Assembly (NCBI GenBank): GCA_002687355.1
Contig: NYZZ01000003.1
Span: 4,829-41,023 of the forward strand
DNA from: Methanobacteriota archaeon
Lineage (GTDB): Archaea; Thermoplasmatota; Poseidoniia; MGIII; CG-Epi1
Direction: 5' to 3'
DNA: 36,195 bases
In this document: piece by piece, positions 26,319 to 34,948 of the stretch
How positions within the stretch are numbered: position 1 is the first letter of the stretch
How the letters are laid out: every line of letters starts with the position of its first letter
The notes under the pieces: model-generated
Databases searched by the model: none
What the model saw: the letters and a program-made list of their open reading frames with translations, nothing else
What the model was told of the DNA's origin: nothing
Program-made: the position numbers and the translations under genes

Positions 26319-27488
26319 TTAGCGCGTCAACGCGCGCGCGATAACGACACGTTGAATTTCTTGCGTTCCCTCGTAAATCTGGGTAATTTTAGCATCGCGG
26401 AAAAAGCGTTCGACAGGGAAGTCTGTGGTATAGCCGTAGCCGCCTAGTACCTGCACAGCGTGGTCAGCAACCCACATTGCGGTGTCGCCGGCAGTCAGTT
26501 TGGCCATGCTTGCCTCAAGCGTATGGCGCGGTGCACCTTGCTCATAGTGCTGCTGCTTGGCCCACGCGGCACGGTAGACCAGCAGTCGCGCTGCTTCTGT
26601 GCGCGTCGCCATCTCTGCCAGGTAGTTGCCAATAGTCTGGTGCTGTGCAATCGGCTTTCCGAAGGTCTCGCGTTCTTGTGCATACTTCAGCGCTGTCTCG
26701 TAGGCACCCTGGGCAATTCCCAGCGCCTGCGCAGCAATGCCGATGCGTGAGTTGTCAAGCGCATTCATCGCGATGTGGAAACCATTGCCTACTTCACCGA
26801 GCACGTTCTCTTTCGGGACACGGCAGTTATCAAGCAGTAGCGTAGTGGTGTCGCTGGAGCGGATACCCATTTTGTCTTCCTTCTTGCCAATCGCGAAGCC
26901 GTCTAAGCCCTTCTCGATGATGAATGCCGTGACACCACCGTGCTTTTTCTTACCATAATCAGGGTGGTCGATGACCTTGACGAACAAGACGAACAGGTCG
27001 GCACAGGAGCCATTGGTGACCCACATCTTCTCACCATTCAACACGTAGCAGTCGCCGTCGTCGGTTGCCTTTGCCGACATCGCGGCGGCGTCGGTGCCCG
27101 AACCGGCCTCGCTGAGTGAGTAGGCACCCAGTGTCTCGCCACTCGCGAGCTGCGGGAGGTATTTCTCTTTCTGCGCATCGCTCCCGTGCAGCACGATGGT
27201 CATTGAGCAGAGCCCGACGTGTACTGCAACCATCACTCCCAGTGACGGGTCGACGCGTGACAGCTCCTCGACTACGATGGCCTCCGAAATGTCGTCCAGC
27301 TTCTGGCCGCCATACGTCTCAGGGATAGTCATTCCAGCAAAGCCTAACCCGGCGAATTCCCTGAATTCAGCCACCGGTGGTTGCTGCGTCCTGTCACGCT
27401 CCACAGCAGTCGGTGCCGCGACATTCTCAGCGAAGTCGCGCACTATGTCGCGAATCATCCGCTGCTCCTCGGTCTCCGCGAAGTCCAT
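26319..27488 (-). CDS. Acyl-CoA dehydrogenase
   Basis: YSLSEAGSGTDAAAMSAKA, MWVTNGSCADLFVLFVKV, RETFGKPIAQHQTIGNYLAEMATRTEAARLL, QVLGGYGYTTDFPVERFFRDAKITQIYEGTQEIQRVVIAR. Confidence 0.96.
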   Translation of the reverse strand: MDFAETEEQRMIRDIVRDFAENVAAPTAVERDRTQQPPVAEFREFAGLGFAGMTIPETYGGQKLDDISEAIVVEELSRVDPSLGVMVAVHVGLCSMTIVLHGSDAQKEKYLPQLASGETLGAYSLSEAGSGTDAAAMSAKATDDGDCYVLNGEKMWVTNGSCADLFVLFVKVIDHPDYGKKKHGGVTAFIIEKGLDGFAIGKKEDKMGIRSSDTTTLLLDNCRVPKENVLGEVGNGFHIAMNALDNSRIGIAAQALGIAQGAYETALKYAQERETFGKPIAQHQTIGNYLAEMATRTEAARLLVYRAAWAKQQHYEQGAPRHTLEASMAKLTAGDTAMWVADHAVQVLGGYGYTTDFPVERFFRDAKITQIYEGTQEIQRVVIARALTR

Positions 27489-27880
27489 CAGTCCTCCATC
27501 AGCTGGATAATCGCTTCAGCCGGCTCGCCATTGCACTCACGTAGAGCCTCGAGCGCTGTGTCCTCCGAGACACCAGCCTGCGCAGCAACCAGCGCCACGT
27601 CCTCGGCCGGGATTTCCGTGGCGTCACCATTGTCGCCCCCACCGTCGTCAGTCACTGTGCCACCACTACCAAGTGGCCGCTCCTGCGGTTCACCAACGAC
27701 CTGGTAGCTCTTCTGCCCCATCATGTCCATCGCTGTCACCGCGGGTGCGTCGAAGTAGAGTTCCTTCTCCGACGTGCGGATGATAACCTCGGTCGCATCG
27801 ATTTCCTCGGTCGATTGCTTCAGCTGCTTTTGCAGCTTCTTCATCATGCGCGGGTTCATGCGACCCATGCCGGGCATCAT
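27488..27880 (-). CDS. Nascent polypeptide-associated complex protein (archaeal NAC alpha) with C-terminal UBA
   Basis: MMPGMGRMNPRMMKKLQKQLKQSTEEIDATEVIIRTSEKELYFDAPAVTAMDMMGQKSYQVVG...ALVAAQAGVSEDTALEALRECNGEPAEAIIQLME. Confidence 0.93.
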   Translation of the reverse strand: MMPGMGRMNPRMMKKLQKQLKQSTEEIDATEVIIRTSEKELYFDAPAVTAMDMMGQKSYQVVGEPQERPLGSGGTVTDDGGGDNGDATEIPAEDVALVAAQAGVSEDTALEALRECNGEPAEAIIQLMED

Positions 27881-27923
27881 GTGGCCGACGAGTCCGGCGC
27901 GCGTTTAAGCGCTGTGGCGCAGG

Positions 27924-28949
27924 TTATAATTTGTAGCGCAGCACCGCCGCCGCACCGCCTAGTCCATCTAGAATTTCGCCGCCGTGGTGGTGCGATGAGA
28001 CCTCGACTACCTCGGTGCGCGCCTGCTCCGCAAGCGCCAGCAACTGGCGGCCTTTTGGGGAACGCGTCTCGGCTGCGAGAATTAGCAGCCGTTCGCCCGC
28101 GCCCGCTTCGAGCGCGGCACGCAGCTGCGCTATACCGTAGGTAGCTAGGTTCTTTGCTAGAGCGTTATTGAGCAGTTCGACCGCCTCCAACTCTCGCTGT
28201 AACTGTACTTGAGCGGCCGCCTGCGGCAGCTTGCCACTCCGAAGTGCTTCATGGACACCCGCTAGGCCCCCTTGTCCTGCCGTGACGGCGTTCGCACCTC
28301 CCCACAATTCCGGTGAATCAGCGCGGGCCTGTTTCAGCAAGTCCTCCTTTAGGAAGCCAGGGCCGATGACAATCAGCGCCGCACCCACACTATCGCTGCC
28401 TAGCGTGTCGGCGACACTCGTGCAGACTCGCGCGAAGAATGCCTTTTGCGTCTCACCGCCGGTGCCCTTACCGCCTGCGCGGTTCAACGATCGCAGCTCA
28501 CGGATGCCGTAGGGGCGTACCTCTGCTAGAACTACCGAATCAGCCTCGATTGCGACGGCAAGCGCGCGCACTACAGGCTGTGCCGCTTCCTGTAGCCTCC
28601 GTTTGTGGTGTGGTGCCCATTTCGTTTTGGCGAGTATCAGGTCGTCGCCTGACTCCAGTAGCAGCGTGTGGTGTTGACCGACGTCGCGCTTTGCCTCAGT
28701 AATCGGGCCGTGACAGCGCAGTCGCTGACCGAACGGCTGATATTCTACCTTCTCGATTTCGAGTGTCAGCGTTAGTTTCTTTTTGCGTCCACGCTCGGCG
28801 CGCAGGCGGTCCGCTTGCACCGCTTCGCGTCGTTCGGTGCTCGCGCGAACGGCATCACCCGGCTCGAGTAGCAGATCTAGGTGGTAAAGATCATCATCGT
28901 GCTCCAGCCACAGTTTTACCACACCGTCACGTCTGCTCTGAACGCGCAT
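27924..28949 (-). CDS. Pelota (Dom34) mRNA surveillance / ribosome rescue protein
   Basis: DDDLYHLDLLLEPGDAVRA, GRKKKLTLTLEIEKVEY, VIGPGFLKEDLL, SHHHGGEILDGLGGAAAVLRYKL. Confidence 0.95.
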   Translation of the reverse strand: MRVQSRRDGVVKLWLEHDDDLYHLDLLLEPGDAVRASTERREAVQADRLRAERGRKKKLTLTLEIEKVEYQPFGQRLRCHGPITEAKRDVGQHHTLLLESGDDLILAKTKWAPHHKRRLQEAAQPVVRALAVAIEADSVVLAEVRPYGIRELRSLNRAGGKGTGGETQKAFFARVCTSVADTLGSDSVGAALIVIGPGFLKEDLLKQARADSPELWGGANAVTAGQGGLAGVHEALRSGKLPQAAAQVQLQRELEAVELLNNALAKNLATYGIAQLRAALEAGAGERLLILAAETRSPKGRQLLALAEQARTEVVEVSSHHHGGEILDGLGGAAAVLRYKL

Positions 28950-28954
28950 GCGCG

Positions 28955-29899
28955 CTATGCCTGAACTGAGATATCTAAGTTCTCCGCTAGCTCCTTGTAG
29001 CGGTTGCGGATGGTGACTTCGGTCACTCCAACCGTTGTGGCAATCTGCTTCTGCGTCTTGCGCATGTTGTAAAGCACCGACGCGATGTAGATGGCTGCAG
29101 CCGCGACACCTGTGGGTCCGCGCCCCGAGGTGAGTTCAGCCTCAACAGCCTGATTCAGGATGCGAACGGCGGCGTTCTCAACATGACCCGGCAGCTTCAG
29201 TTCTTTGCAGAAGCGTTCGATGTAGACTACAGGCGAAGCCGGCTGTAGGTTCAGCTTCAGTTCACGCGAGATGTAGCGGTAGGTGCGTCCCACCTCCTTT
29301 TTGGAGGCTCGTGAGGCCTCAGTAATTTCGTTCAGCGTGCGCGGGACCTCACAGCGTCGACAGGCGCCGTATAGGGCTGCGGCCGCGACACCTTCCACGG
29401 AGCGGCCCCGCACTAGGTTCTGGTTAACTGCACGGCGGTAGAGCATCGCCGCTTCTTCACGCACCTGTCGGTGTAGCCCAATCTTGGATGCAAGCCGATT
29501 CAGTTCTTTAAGCGCCAGCGCCAAGTTACGATCAGCCGATGTTGAAGCGCGGGTACGGTTCTGCCACTTGCGCATGCGGAACAGCTGTGCCCTGTTCTTG
29601 GTAGGTACTACATTTCCGTAGGTGTCTCTGTTGCCCCAGCCAATGTCAGTCGATAGCCCTTTGTCATGCACCATCACTGTCATCGGTGCGCCGCCACGCG
29701 CGCGCTTCTCGTTCTGCTCGGCGTCGAACGCACGCCATTCCGGTCCCGAGTCAATGAAGTTATCGTCAATTACTAGGCCGCAGCCGCTACAGGTCATTTC
29801 ACCGCGGTTATAATCGCGCACTAAGTGCTCTGATTTACATTCAGGGCAGGCAGTGATTTCATCCAGTTCTACCTCACTCCCAGGCTTCTGAATAACCAT
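28955..29899 (-). CDS. Transcription initiation factor TFB
   Basis: Zinc ribbon [29 protein letters not shown]; two cyclin-like repeats; [13 protein letters not shown]. Confidence 0.97.
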   Translation of the reverse strand: MVIQKPGSEVELDEITACPECKSEHLVRDYNRGEMTCSGCGLVIDDNFIDSGPEWRAFDAEQNEKRARGGAPMTVMVHDKGLSTDIGWGNRDTYGNVVPTKNRAQLFRMRKWQNRTRASTSADRNLALALKELNRLASKIGLHRQVREEAAMLYRRAVNQNLVRGRSVEGVAAAALYGACRRCEVPRTLNEITEASRASKKEVGRTYRYISRELKLNLQPASPVVYIERFCKELKLPGHVENAAVRILNQAVEAELTSGRGPTGVAAAAIYIASVLYNMRKTQKQIATTVGVTEVTIRNRYKELAENLDISVQA

Positions 29900-29900
29900 T

Positions 29901-29922
29901 GACGACCGCCATGTCGGCCGTC
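29901..29922. promoter_or_regulatory. Imperfect 22-bp palindrome between the TFB TATA box and TFB start codon
   Basis: gacgaccgccatgtcggccgtc matches its own reverse complement at 18 of 22 positions (manual comparison). Confidence 0.45.
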
Positions 29923-29931
29923 AATAAAAGC
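29921..29931 (-). promoter_or_regulatory. TATA box of TFB
   Basis: Minus strand GCTTTTATTGA about 28 nt upstream of the TFB ATG. Confidence 0.5.
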
Positions 29932-29941
29932 GCTCGCCCCT

Positions 29942-29969
29942 TGGCCGGCAAATTGTATAACTGGCCGGC
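29942..29969 (+). promoter_or_regulatory. TATA box of the S2P gene flanked by TGGCCGGC repeats
   Basis: TGGCCGGC (29942-29949), TTGTATAA (29953-29960), TGGCCGGC (29962-29969); ATG at 29984. Confidence 0.55.
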
Positions 29970-29983
29970 CTGCCTGCGCCGCG

Positions 29984-31546
29984 ATGGTGACTGCCGAGGA
30001 GGACCCACGCACCTACGTCGAGTTGCGCGGCTGGAAGGTGCTTGAATCGCGCTGGGATGGCTCGGCTCACTTGCTGTTGGTCGAGCCAAGACTAGACCTG
30101 GGGGAAGCGTTCGAGGAGTTACGACTCAACCTGAAGGCAGAGGCTGATGGCGTGCGTCTGCACCCGATGCTGCGACGCGCCGGAGGGGAACTACTACTGG
30201 TGCTGCTACCGCAACCGCGGCGTGAAACCCGCTCCAAGCGCACCAACCTCTACCTTCTGCTGGCGACAATCTTCACTACTACCTGGGCAGGAACGCTCTT
30301 CTGGGCTGGCTATGCCGGGAGCTACGAGCTGGAGAGCGGCTGGGACCTACTGCTGATACTGCTGCACCCCAAGACGCTATTCTATGGCTGGCTCACCTTC
30401 TCGCTGCCGTTGCTGACTATCCTCGGTATTCACGAGATGGGCCACTACGTCTACGCGCGTAAACACAACCTCGACGCATCACTGCCCTTTTTCATCCCCA
30501 TCCCGCCGCCACTGTTGCTCGGAACGATGGGCGCCTTCATCGCTATCCGTGAGCCGATTCCCAACCGGCGGGCGCTGCTGGACGTCGGCGCTAGTGGCCC
30601 TATCGCTGGCTTTCTCGCAGCATTGCCAATCACACTGCTTGGCTTCTGGCTCACTGAGCAGGCAGCGCGCGAAGCGCCAGTCGATCCCGGCAACCTGATT
30701 TTCCTCGGGACGCCACTGGCGTTCAACCTGCTCGCCTCGCTCGCTGAACAGTTCATGACACTAAGTGGCAACTACTTGATTCACCCCGTGGCGTTCGCCG
30801 GCTGGGCGGGACTGCTAGTGACTGCGCTTAACCTGCTCCCGGCGGGACAGCTTGACGGTGGCCACATCGCTCGCGCACTGTTTGGTCCGCGTGCGCGACT
30901 CCTCTCCTACCTCGCCATATCGGTGATGCTCTTCATGGCGTTCTTCGGCGTACCTGGCTACTCGGAACCATATTTTGGGTGGGCTATCTTTGCTGGATTG
31001 GTCTACTTCCTCGGCGCCGAACATCCGCCGCCATCGGAGGAGATTACATCACTGAACACCCCTCGCTGGCTCGCCGGCGGTTTCACCGGCGTGATGCTGC
31101 TACTTTGCTTCGTCCCGTCACCGTTGATGACCATCCCGTCACCGTTCGGGCTGGAGATGGAGGCCGCCGAAGGTGAGCTGGAATTCGCCGCTGGCGGTTC
31201 GAACTCGACCCTTATCTGGGTCAATAACACTGGTGAGGTGCATGACAACCTGACGTTGGCGCTGAAGCTGCCGGTCAACTGGAGCGCGACGCTGGCTGTA
31301 GCAAACGTGACCTACGGCACCGGATGGCTTAATCCCGACAACGCCACCTTTGGGGAAGTGGCATGGCAGCCGGACTCGTTCAACTTGACGCTAAACTTGA
31401 CTGCGGGTGCGTCGGCGCAATTACAGCTCGAGCTGACATCACCTGCCGAGTTTAGCGAGCTAACACAGGCGCTACTCAAGGCTAGTAGTCGTAGCGAGGC
31501 GACCTATACGCTACGGCTGTCGTTGCTGCCGGAGGCAGAGGCGTGA
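29984..31546 (+). CDS. Site-2 protease (M50) family membrane metalloprotease with C-terminal ectodomain-like tail
   Basis: GIHEMGHYVYARKH active site and NLLPAGQLDGGHI; multiple TM segments; NxS/T-rich C-terminal region. Confidence 0.9.
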   Translation: MVTAEEDPRTYVELRGWKVLESRWDGSAHLLLVEPRLDLGEAFEELRLNLKAEADGVRLHPMLRRAGGELLLVLLPQPRRETRSKRTNLYLLLATIFTTTWAGTLFWAGYAGSYELESGWDLLLILLHPKTLFYGWLTFSLPLLTILGIHEMGHYVYARKHNLDASLPFFIPIPPPLLLGTMGAFIAIREPIPNRRALLDVGASGPIAGFLAALPITLLGFWLTEQAAREAPVDPGNLIFLGTPLAFNLLASLAEQFMTLSGNYLIHPVAFAGWAGLLVTALNLLPAGQLDGGHIARALFGPRARLLSYLAISVMLFMAFFGVPGYSEPYFGWAIFAGLVYFLGAEHPPPSEEITSLNTPRWLAGGFTGVMLLLCFVPSPLMTIPSPFGLEMEAAEGELEFAAGGSNSTLIWVNNTGEVHDNLTLALKLPVNWSATLAVANVTYGTGWLNPDNATFGEVAWQPDSFNLTLNLTAGASAQLQLELTSPAEFSELTQALLKASSRSEATYTLRLSLLPEAEA

Positions 31547-32766
31547 TTCTCGAAGGTAGATTCTGGCATCCGCAGCGCGGTCTGACGGACGGCTGTGTCG
31601 CCATTGGCGATGACGGTACGATTAAGCGCGTTGCAAAGACTATCTCTGGTGCGAAAGAGCGCGTGCGTGGGATGTTGCTGCCCGCTGGCTTGGACATGCA
31701 TGTCCATTTCCGCGATCCCGGTTTCCCGCACAAGGAAGACTGGGCTTCCGGCTCCACGGCTGCAGCGTGCGGAGGGATCACCGCCGTCGTTGACATGCCC
31801 AATACCCAGCCGCCGACTGACTCGCCCGCTGCGTTCGCCGACAAGGCACGACGCGCCGCGACAGCGTCGGTGGTGGATTTCGGACTGGGCGTCAGCGCTC
31901 GCCCCGGCATTTCACGTGAAACGTGGTTTGACGAGCTGCCTGCCGCTTTTTGGAAGCTCTACCCTTATGGCATCTCGTGGGAGGATTACCAGTCCACCGC
32001 CACCGAGGTCACCGCTGCCGGTGGGCACCCACTGGTAATCCACGGTGAGCACCCATCGCACATTGCTCCTGGACCGCCACGCGAACTGGCAGAGCATACT
32101 GCACATCGGCAGCTGGCCGAGGCGGAGTGCCTAGCAGGAATGCCTGCATCACCGCAGTTGCACGTCGCGCATCTATCAACGGCGGATGGTTTGGCGGGAC
32201 TACCAGTGGGTGCGACCGCCGAGGTGTGCCCGCACCACTTGCTGCTGAACTTGGATGCGTGCGACTCACTGGAGTGCAAGGTTGACCCGCCTCTACGGAC
32301 GCCGCGCGATAACGCGGCGCTATGGAGCGGTTTCCGCGACGGCCGCATTGCAGTCCTGGCGAGCGACCACGCACCGCACCTCCCCGAGGAAAAGGCATCG
32401 GGCGCTCCTCCATCTGGAATCCCCGGCGTCGAAACCATGCTGCCGTTGATGCTGCAGCAGGTGGTTACTGGCAACCTCGAACTAGGGAGACTGGTGAACG
32501 CAATGGCTGAAGCGCCAGCCGACCGTCTCGGCCTTTCACGCGGCCGGATTGCTCGGGGACAACCAGCTGACCTAATCGAGGTTGACACCAAGGCAACGCG
32601 CCCTGTTGTGCTCGAACGACTCCACTCTCGCGCCGGCTGGACACCGTACGAAGGATGGGACGCTATCTTCCCGCAGCGTGTCTGGCGTCGCGGCGAGCTG
32701 GTAGCTGCCGACGGAGAACCGCAAGCTTCACGTGGCGGACAGCCGCTCTTCACAGCGCAACCTTAA
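31543..32766 (+). CDS. pyrC: Dihydroorotase
   Basis: LLPAGLDMHVHFRDPGFPHKEDWASGSTAAACGGITAVVDMPNTQPPTD, LHVAHLSTADG, EVCPHHLLL, LASDHAPH; GTGA overlap with the S2P gene. Confidence 0.93.
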   Translation: MILEGRFWHPQRGLTDGCVAIGDDGTIKRVAKTISGAKERVRGMLLPAGLDMHVHFRDPGFPHKEDWASGSTAAACGGITAVVDMPNTQPPTDSPAAFADKARRAATASVVDFGLGVSARPGISRETWFDELPAAFWKLYPYGISWEDYQSTATEVTAAGGHPLVIHGEHPSHIAPGPPRELAEHTAHRQLAEAECLAGMPASPQLHVAHLSTADGLAGLPVGATAEVCPHHLLLNLDACDSLECKVDPPLRTPRDNAALWSGFRDGRIAVLASDHAPHLPEEKASGAPPSGIPGVETMLPLMLQQVVTGNLELGRLVNAMAEAPADRLGLSRGRIARGQPADLIEVDTKATRPVVLERLHSRAGWTPYEGWDAIFPQRVWRRGELVAADGEPQASRGGQPLFTAQP

Positions 32767-32791
32767 TACTCCACGAATGGAGGGGCGTACT

Positions 32792-34948
32792 ATGTCATGG
32801 CGCGGACCCCTGACACTTTTTGGACTTGTACTTCTGCTGATGAGCGGCGCACAGGCGGCAGAGCAGGCTGACATCCCCTTCTATTTCGGCCGCAGCGGGC
32901 TGGGCGACGTCTACAAGCTGGAGATAACGGAGCCGACTGCCACGACTCCCAAGTACTGGAATTGCGCCAACGACGAGGTCCAGCAGGACTACCAGCCGCT
33001 CGCGAGTTGGCAGCTGGGACTGGGCGGCTCGGTGAGACTGGGTGACAGCCATGGTTACGTCATCTGGGTAGAGTCGACTAACGTACAGGAAATCAGCTTC
33101 CGCACTACAATTTACTTGAATGTGACTGGAGAGCGAACTGACCTATCTACACAGGAAGTATCCCGTTCAGGGTCGTTATTGGAGGGGTGGCTCGTTGGCA
33201 ATTATACTATGGAATTGGAGGATGCGCCCTACGACGCCGGCCCTTGGGCGGATGGAGTGCCACCTTACGCGGTGCTGGGTATCGAGCTGGAAACCCGTAT
33301 TACTTGGGCGCCCGACACCAACAACCGCACCGCCTGGGTCAAGGCCGCATCTGTTGATGGATGCGGTGAGGGTGTGGCATGTGATTCACGATTAGTGATT
33401 GAAATGCAGCCGGTTCTATTCGACCCTGCAGCGGTCTTTAGCAACGATCGAGTTGACGAGGCAGATGGCGACTCACTTTTCCTGAAGGTGAACATCACTA
33501 ACGCACTAGGGGTGGACACATTTGACGACGAAAGTGGCAGTGTACGTGTTGTCGGCGTCAGTGGTGGCGGCAGTTTCCAAGAGTCATTAAACCTAGTGCG
33601 ACGGCACACTTACCTGATGGAACTGGAGGTGCGCTGGCATTACCAGCAGGATGACGGAATCGGTGCGGACTGGTATGATTTCCGTCTCTCGATAACCGAT
33701 ACCTACGGAAACCTGTGGGAGGCAACAATCAGCTACGAGTTGGAAGTCGACCGTTATGAAGCTGCTATCGAACCCGAGGCCACGAGTCAGCAAGTGGCAC
33801 GCGGCCGCGAAGCTGATTTCCGACTAAAAATTCTAAACGCTGGCAATACCCGCGACACGTTTGGGATGGAGCTGGATGACTCAGGTATGCCGGCAGGATG
33901 GCAGGCACAGCTTGTCGATGATAGCGAGGTGGAGCTAGCGACTGGCCAGTACGACTACGCTACAGTCCAGGTTGGTGCACCAGCCAGTGCTCCCGGCGGC
34001 AGCTCGGCGCAGGTGCTGCTGACTGTGCGTTCGCAGGGCGATACAACGCAGTATGCGCGCGTCACTCTCACCGCCAGCGTACGCACCCACGGCGTCACGC
34101 TTTCGGGAGTTCCCGACCAGATTACCATTGATCCACAAGAGCTGAATCCGGAAGGCGAGTACCACTTCCAAGTTACGATGCACAACACTGGTAGCGACCG
34201 GGACACCTACAATATTGATGCTACTGTCGCACGCAGTGACTGGAACCTGCGAGTGGAAGAGGGTGGAACCAGCGTTAGCAGCGTTACCGTCGAGAAGGGG
34301 CAGGCCAAGCAGTTGAAGGTGGTGCTGAAGCCGGTTAATTACCAAGACCGTCTGGGCGAGGAAGTAGAGTTCCGTTTCACAGCCAGTTCAGTCCCCCCCG
34401 GCGACGGCAGCGACGAATTAGAGGCTAATTTGCTAATGGTCATTCCAGTTGAGCGTGTTGTCGATCTTGAGCTTATGGAGGTGCAAGTCAATGGCCAGTC
34501 ACCTGAGCTGCTGGCGCCGGATGTACTACAGGAAGGCGATCCAGTCCAGCTGCAAGTGCTGGTACGTAACCACGGAGGTCTGGCGACGGGTGAGTTCAGC
34601 GTCACGCTCAGTGTAGGGCAACGGGAGGAAGCCCGCTATCGCCTCGACGGACAGGAGGGGCGCCCATTAGGGCTGTCAGGCTACGGCGAAGCGATTATAA
34701 CTTTGGAATGGCGCAAGGCGGCGCCCGGCACGACGGTACTCTCGCTTAATGCCGATCCGATGCTCGAGGTCGTGGACGAGTTCGACCGCAGCGACAACTT
34801 GCTTTCGATTACCCTGCAGGTTGCTGAGGCTTCCGAGACCGGGGACGACGGCGATACCAACAGCGACTCCGGACTACTGCCAGGCTTCAGCGCTGCTCTG
34901 GCTTTGGCTGGGATAATCTCGGTTGCAGCTCGCCGTCGCCGCGTTTAG
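32792..34948 (+). CDS. Secreted cell-surface protein with repeated Ig-like/CARDB-type domains and a C-terminal PGF-CTERM-like anchor
   Basis: Signal peptide MSWRGPLTLFGLVLLLMSGAQAAEQ; AGNTRDTFGMEL / NTGSDRDTYNIDA / NHGGLATGEFSV repeats; C-terminus DSGLLPGFSAALALAGIISVAARRRRV. Confidence 0.85.
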   Translation: MSWRGPLTLFGLVLLLMSGAQAAEQADIPFYFGRSGLGDVYKLEITEPTATTPKYWNCANDEVQQDYQPLASWQLGLGGSVRLGDSHGYVIWVESTNVQEISFRTTIYLNVTGERTDLSTQEVSRSGSLLEGWLVGNYTMELEDAPYDAGPWADGVPPYAVLGIELETRITWAPDTNNRTAWVKAASVDGCGEGVACDSRLVIEMQPVLFDPAAVFSNDRVDEADGDSLFLKVNITNALGVDTFDDESGSVRVVGVSGGGSFQESLNLVRRHTYLMELEVRWHYQQDDGIGADWYDFRLSITDTYGNLWEATISYELEVDRYEAAIEPEATSQQVARGREADFRLKILNAGNTRDTFGMELDDSGMPAGWQAQLVDDSEVELATGQYDYATVQVGAPASAPGGSSAQVLLTVRSQGDTTQYARVTLTASVRTHGVTLSGVPDQITIDPQELNPEGEYHFQVTMHNTGSDRDTYNIDATVARSDWNLRVEEGGTSVSSVTVEKGQAKQLKVVLKPVNYQDRLGEEVEFRFTASSVPPGDGSDELEANLLMVIPVERVVDLELMEVQVNGQSPELLAPDVLQEGDPVQLQVLVRNHGGLATGEFSVTLSVGQREEARYRLDGQEGRPLGLSGYGEAIITLEWRKAAPGTTVLSLNADPMLEVVDEFDRSDNLLSITLQVAEASETGDDGDTNSDSGLLPGFSAALALAGIISVAARRRRV

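Noticed and set aside
31117-31146. Short direct repeat ccgtcaccgtt
   Set aside because: Inside the S2P coding sequence (encodes VPSP/IPSP); explained by protein sequence.
31986-32753. 255-aa minus-strand ORF
   Set aside because: Antisense to dihydroorotase, low-complexity Ser/Arg/Pro composition, no domain signature.
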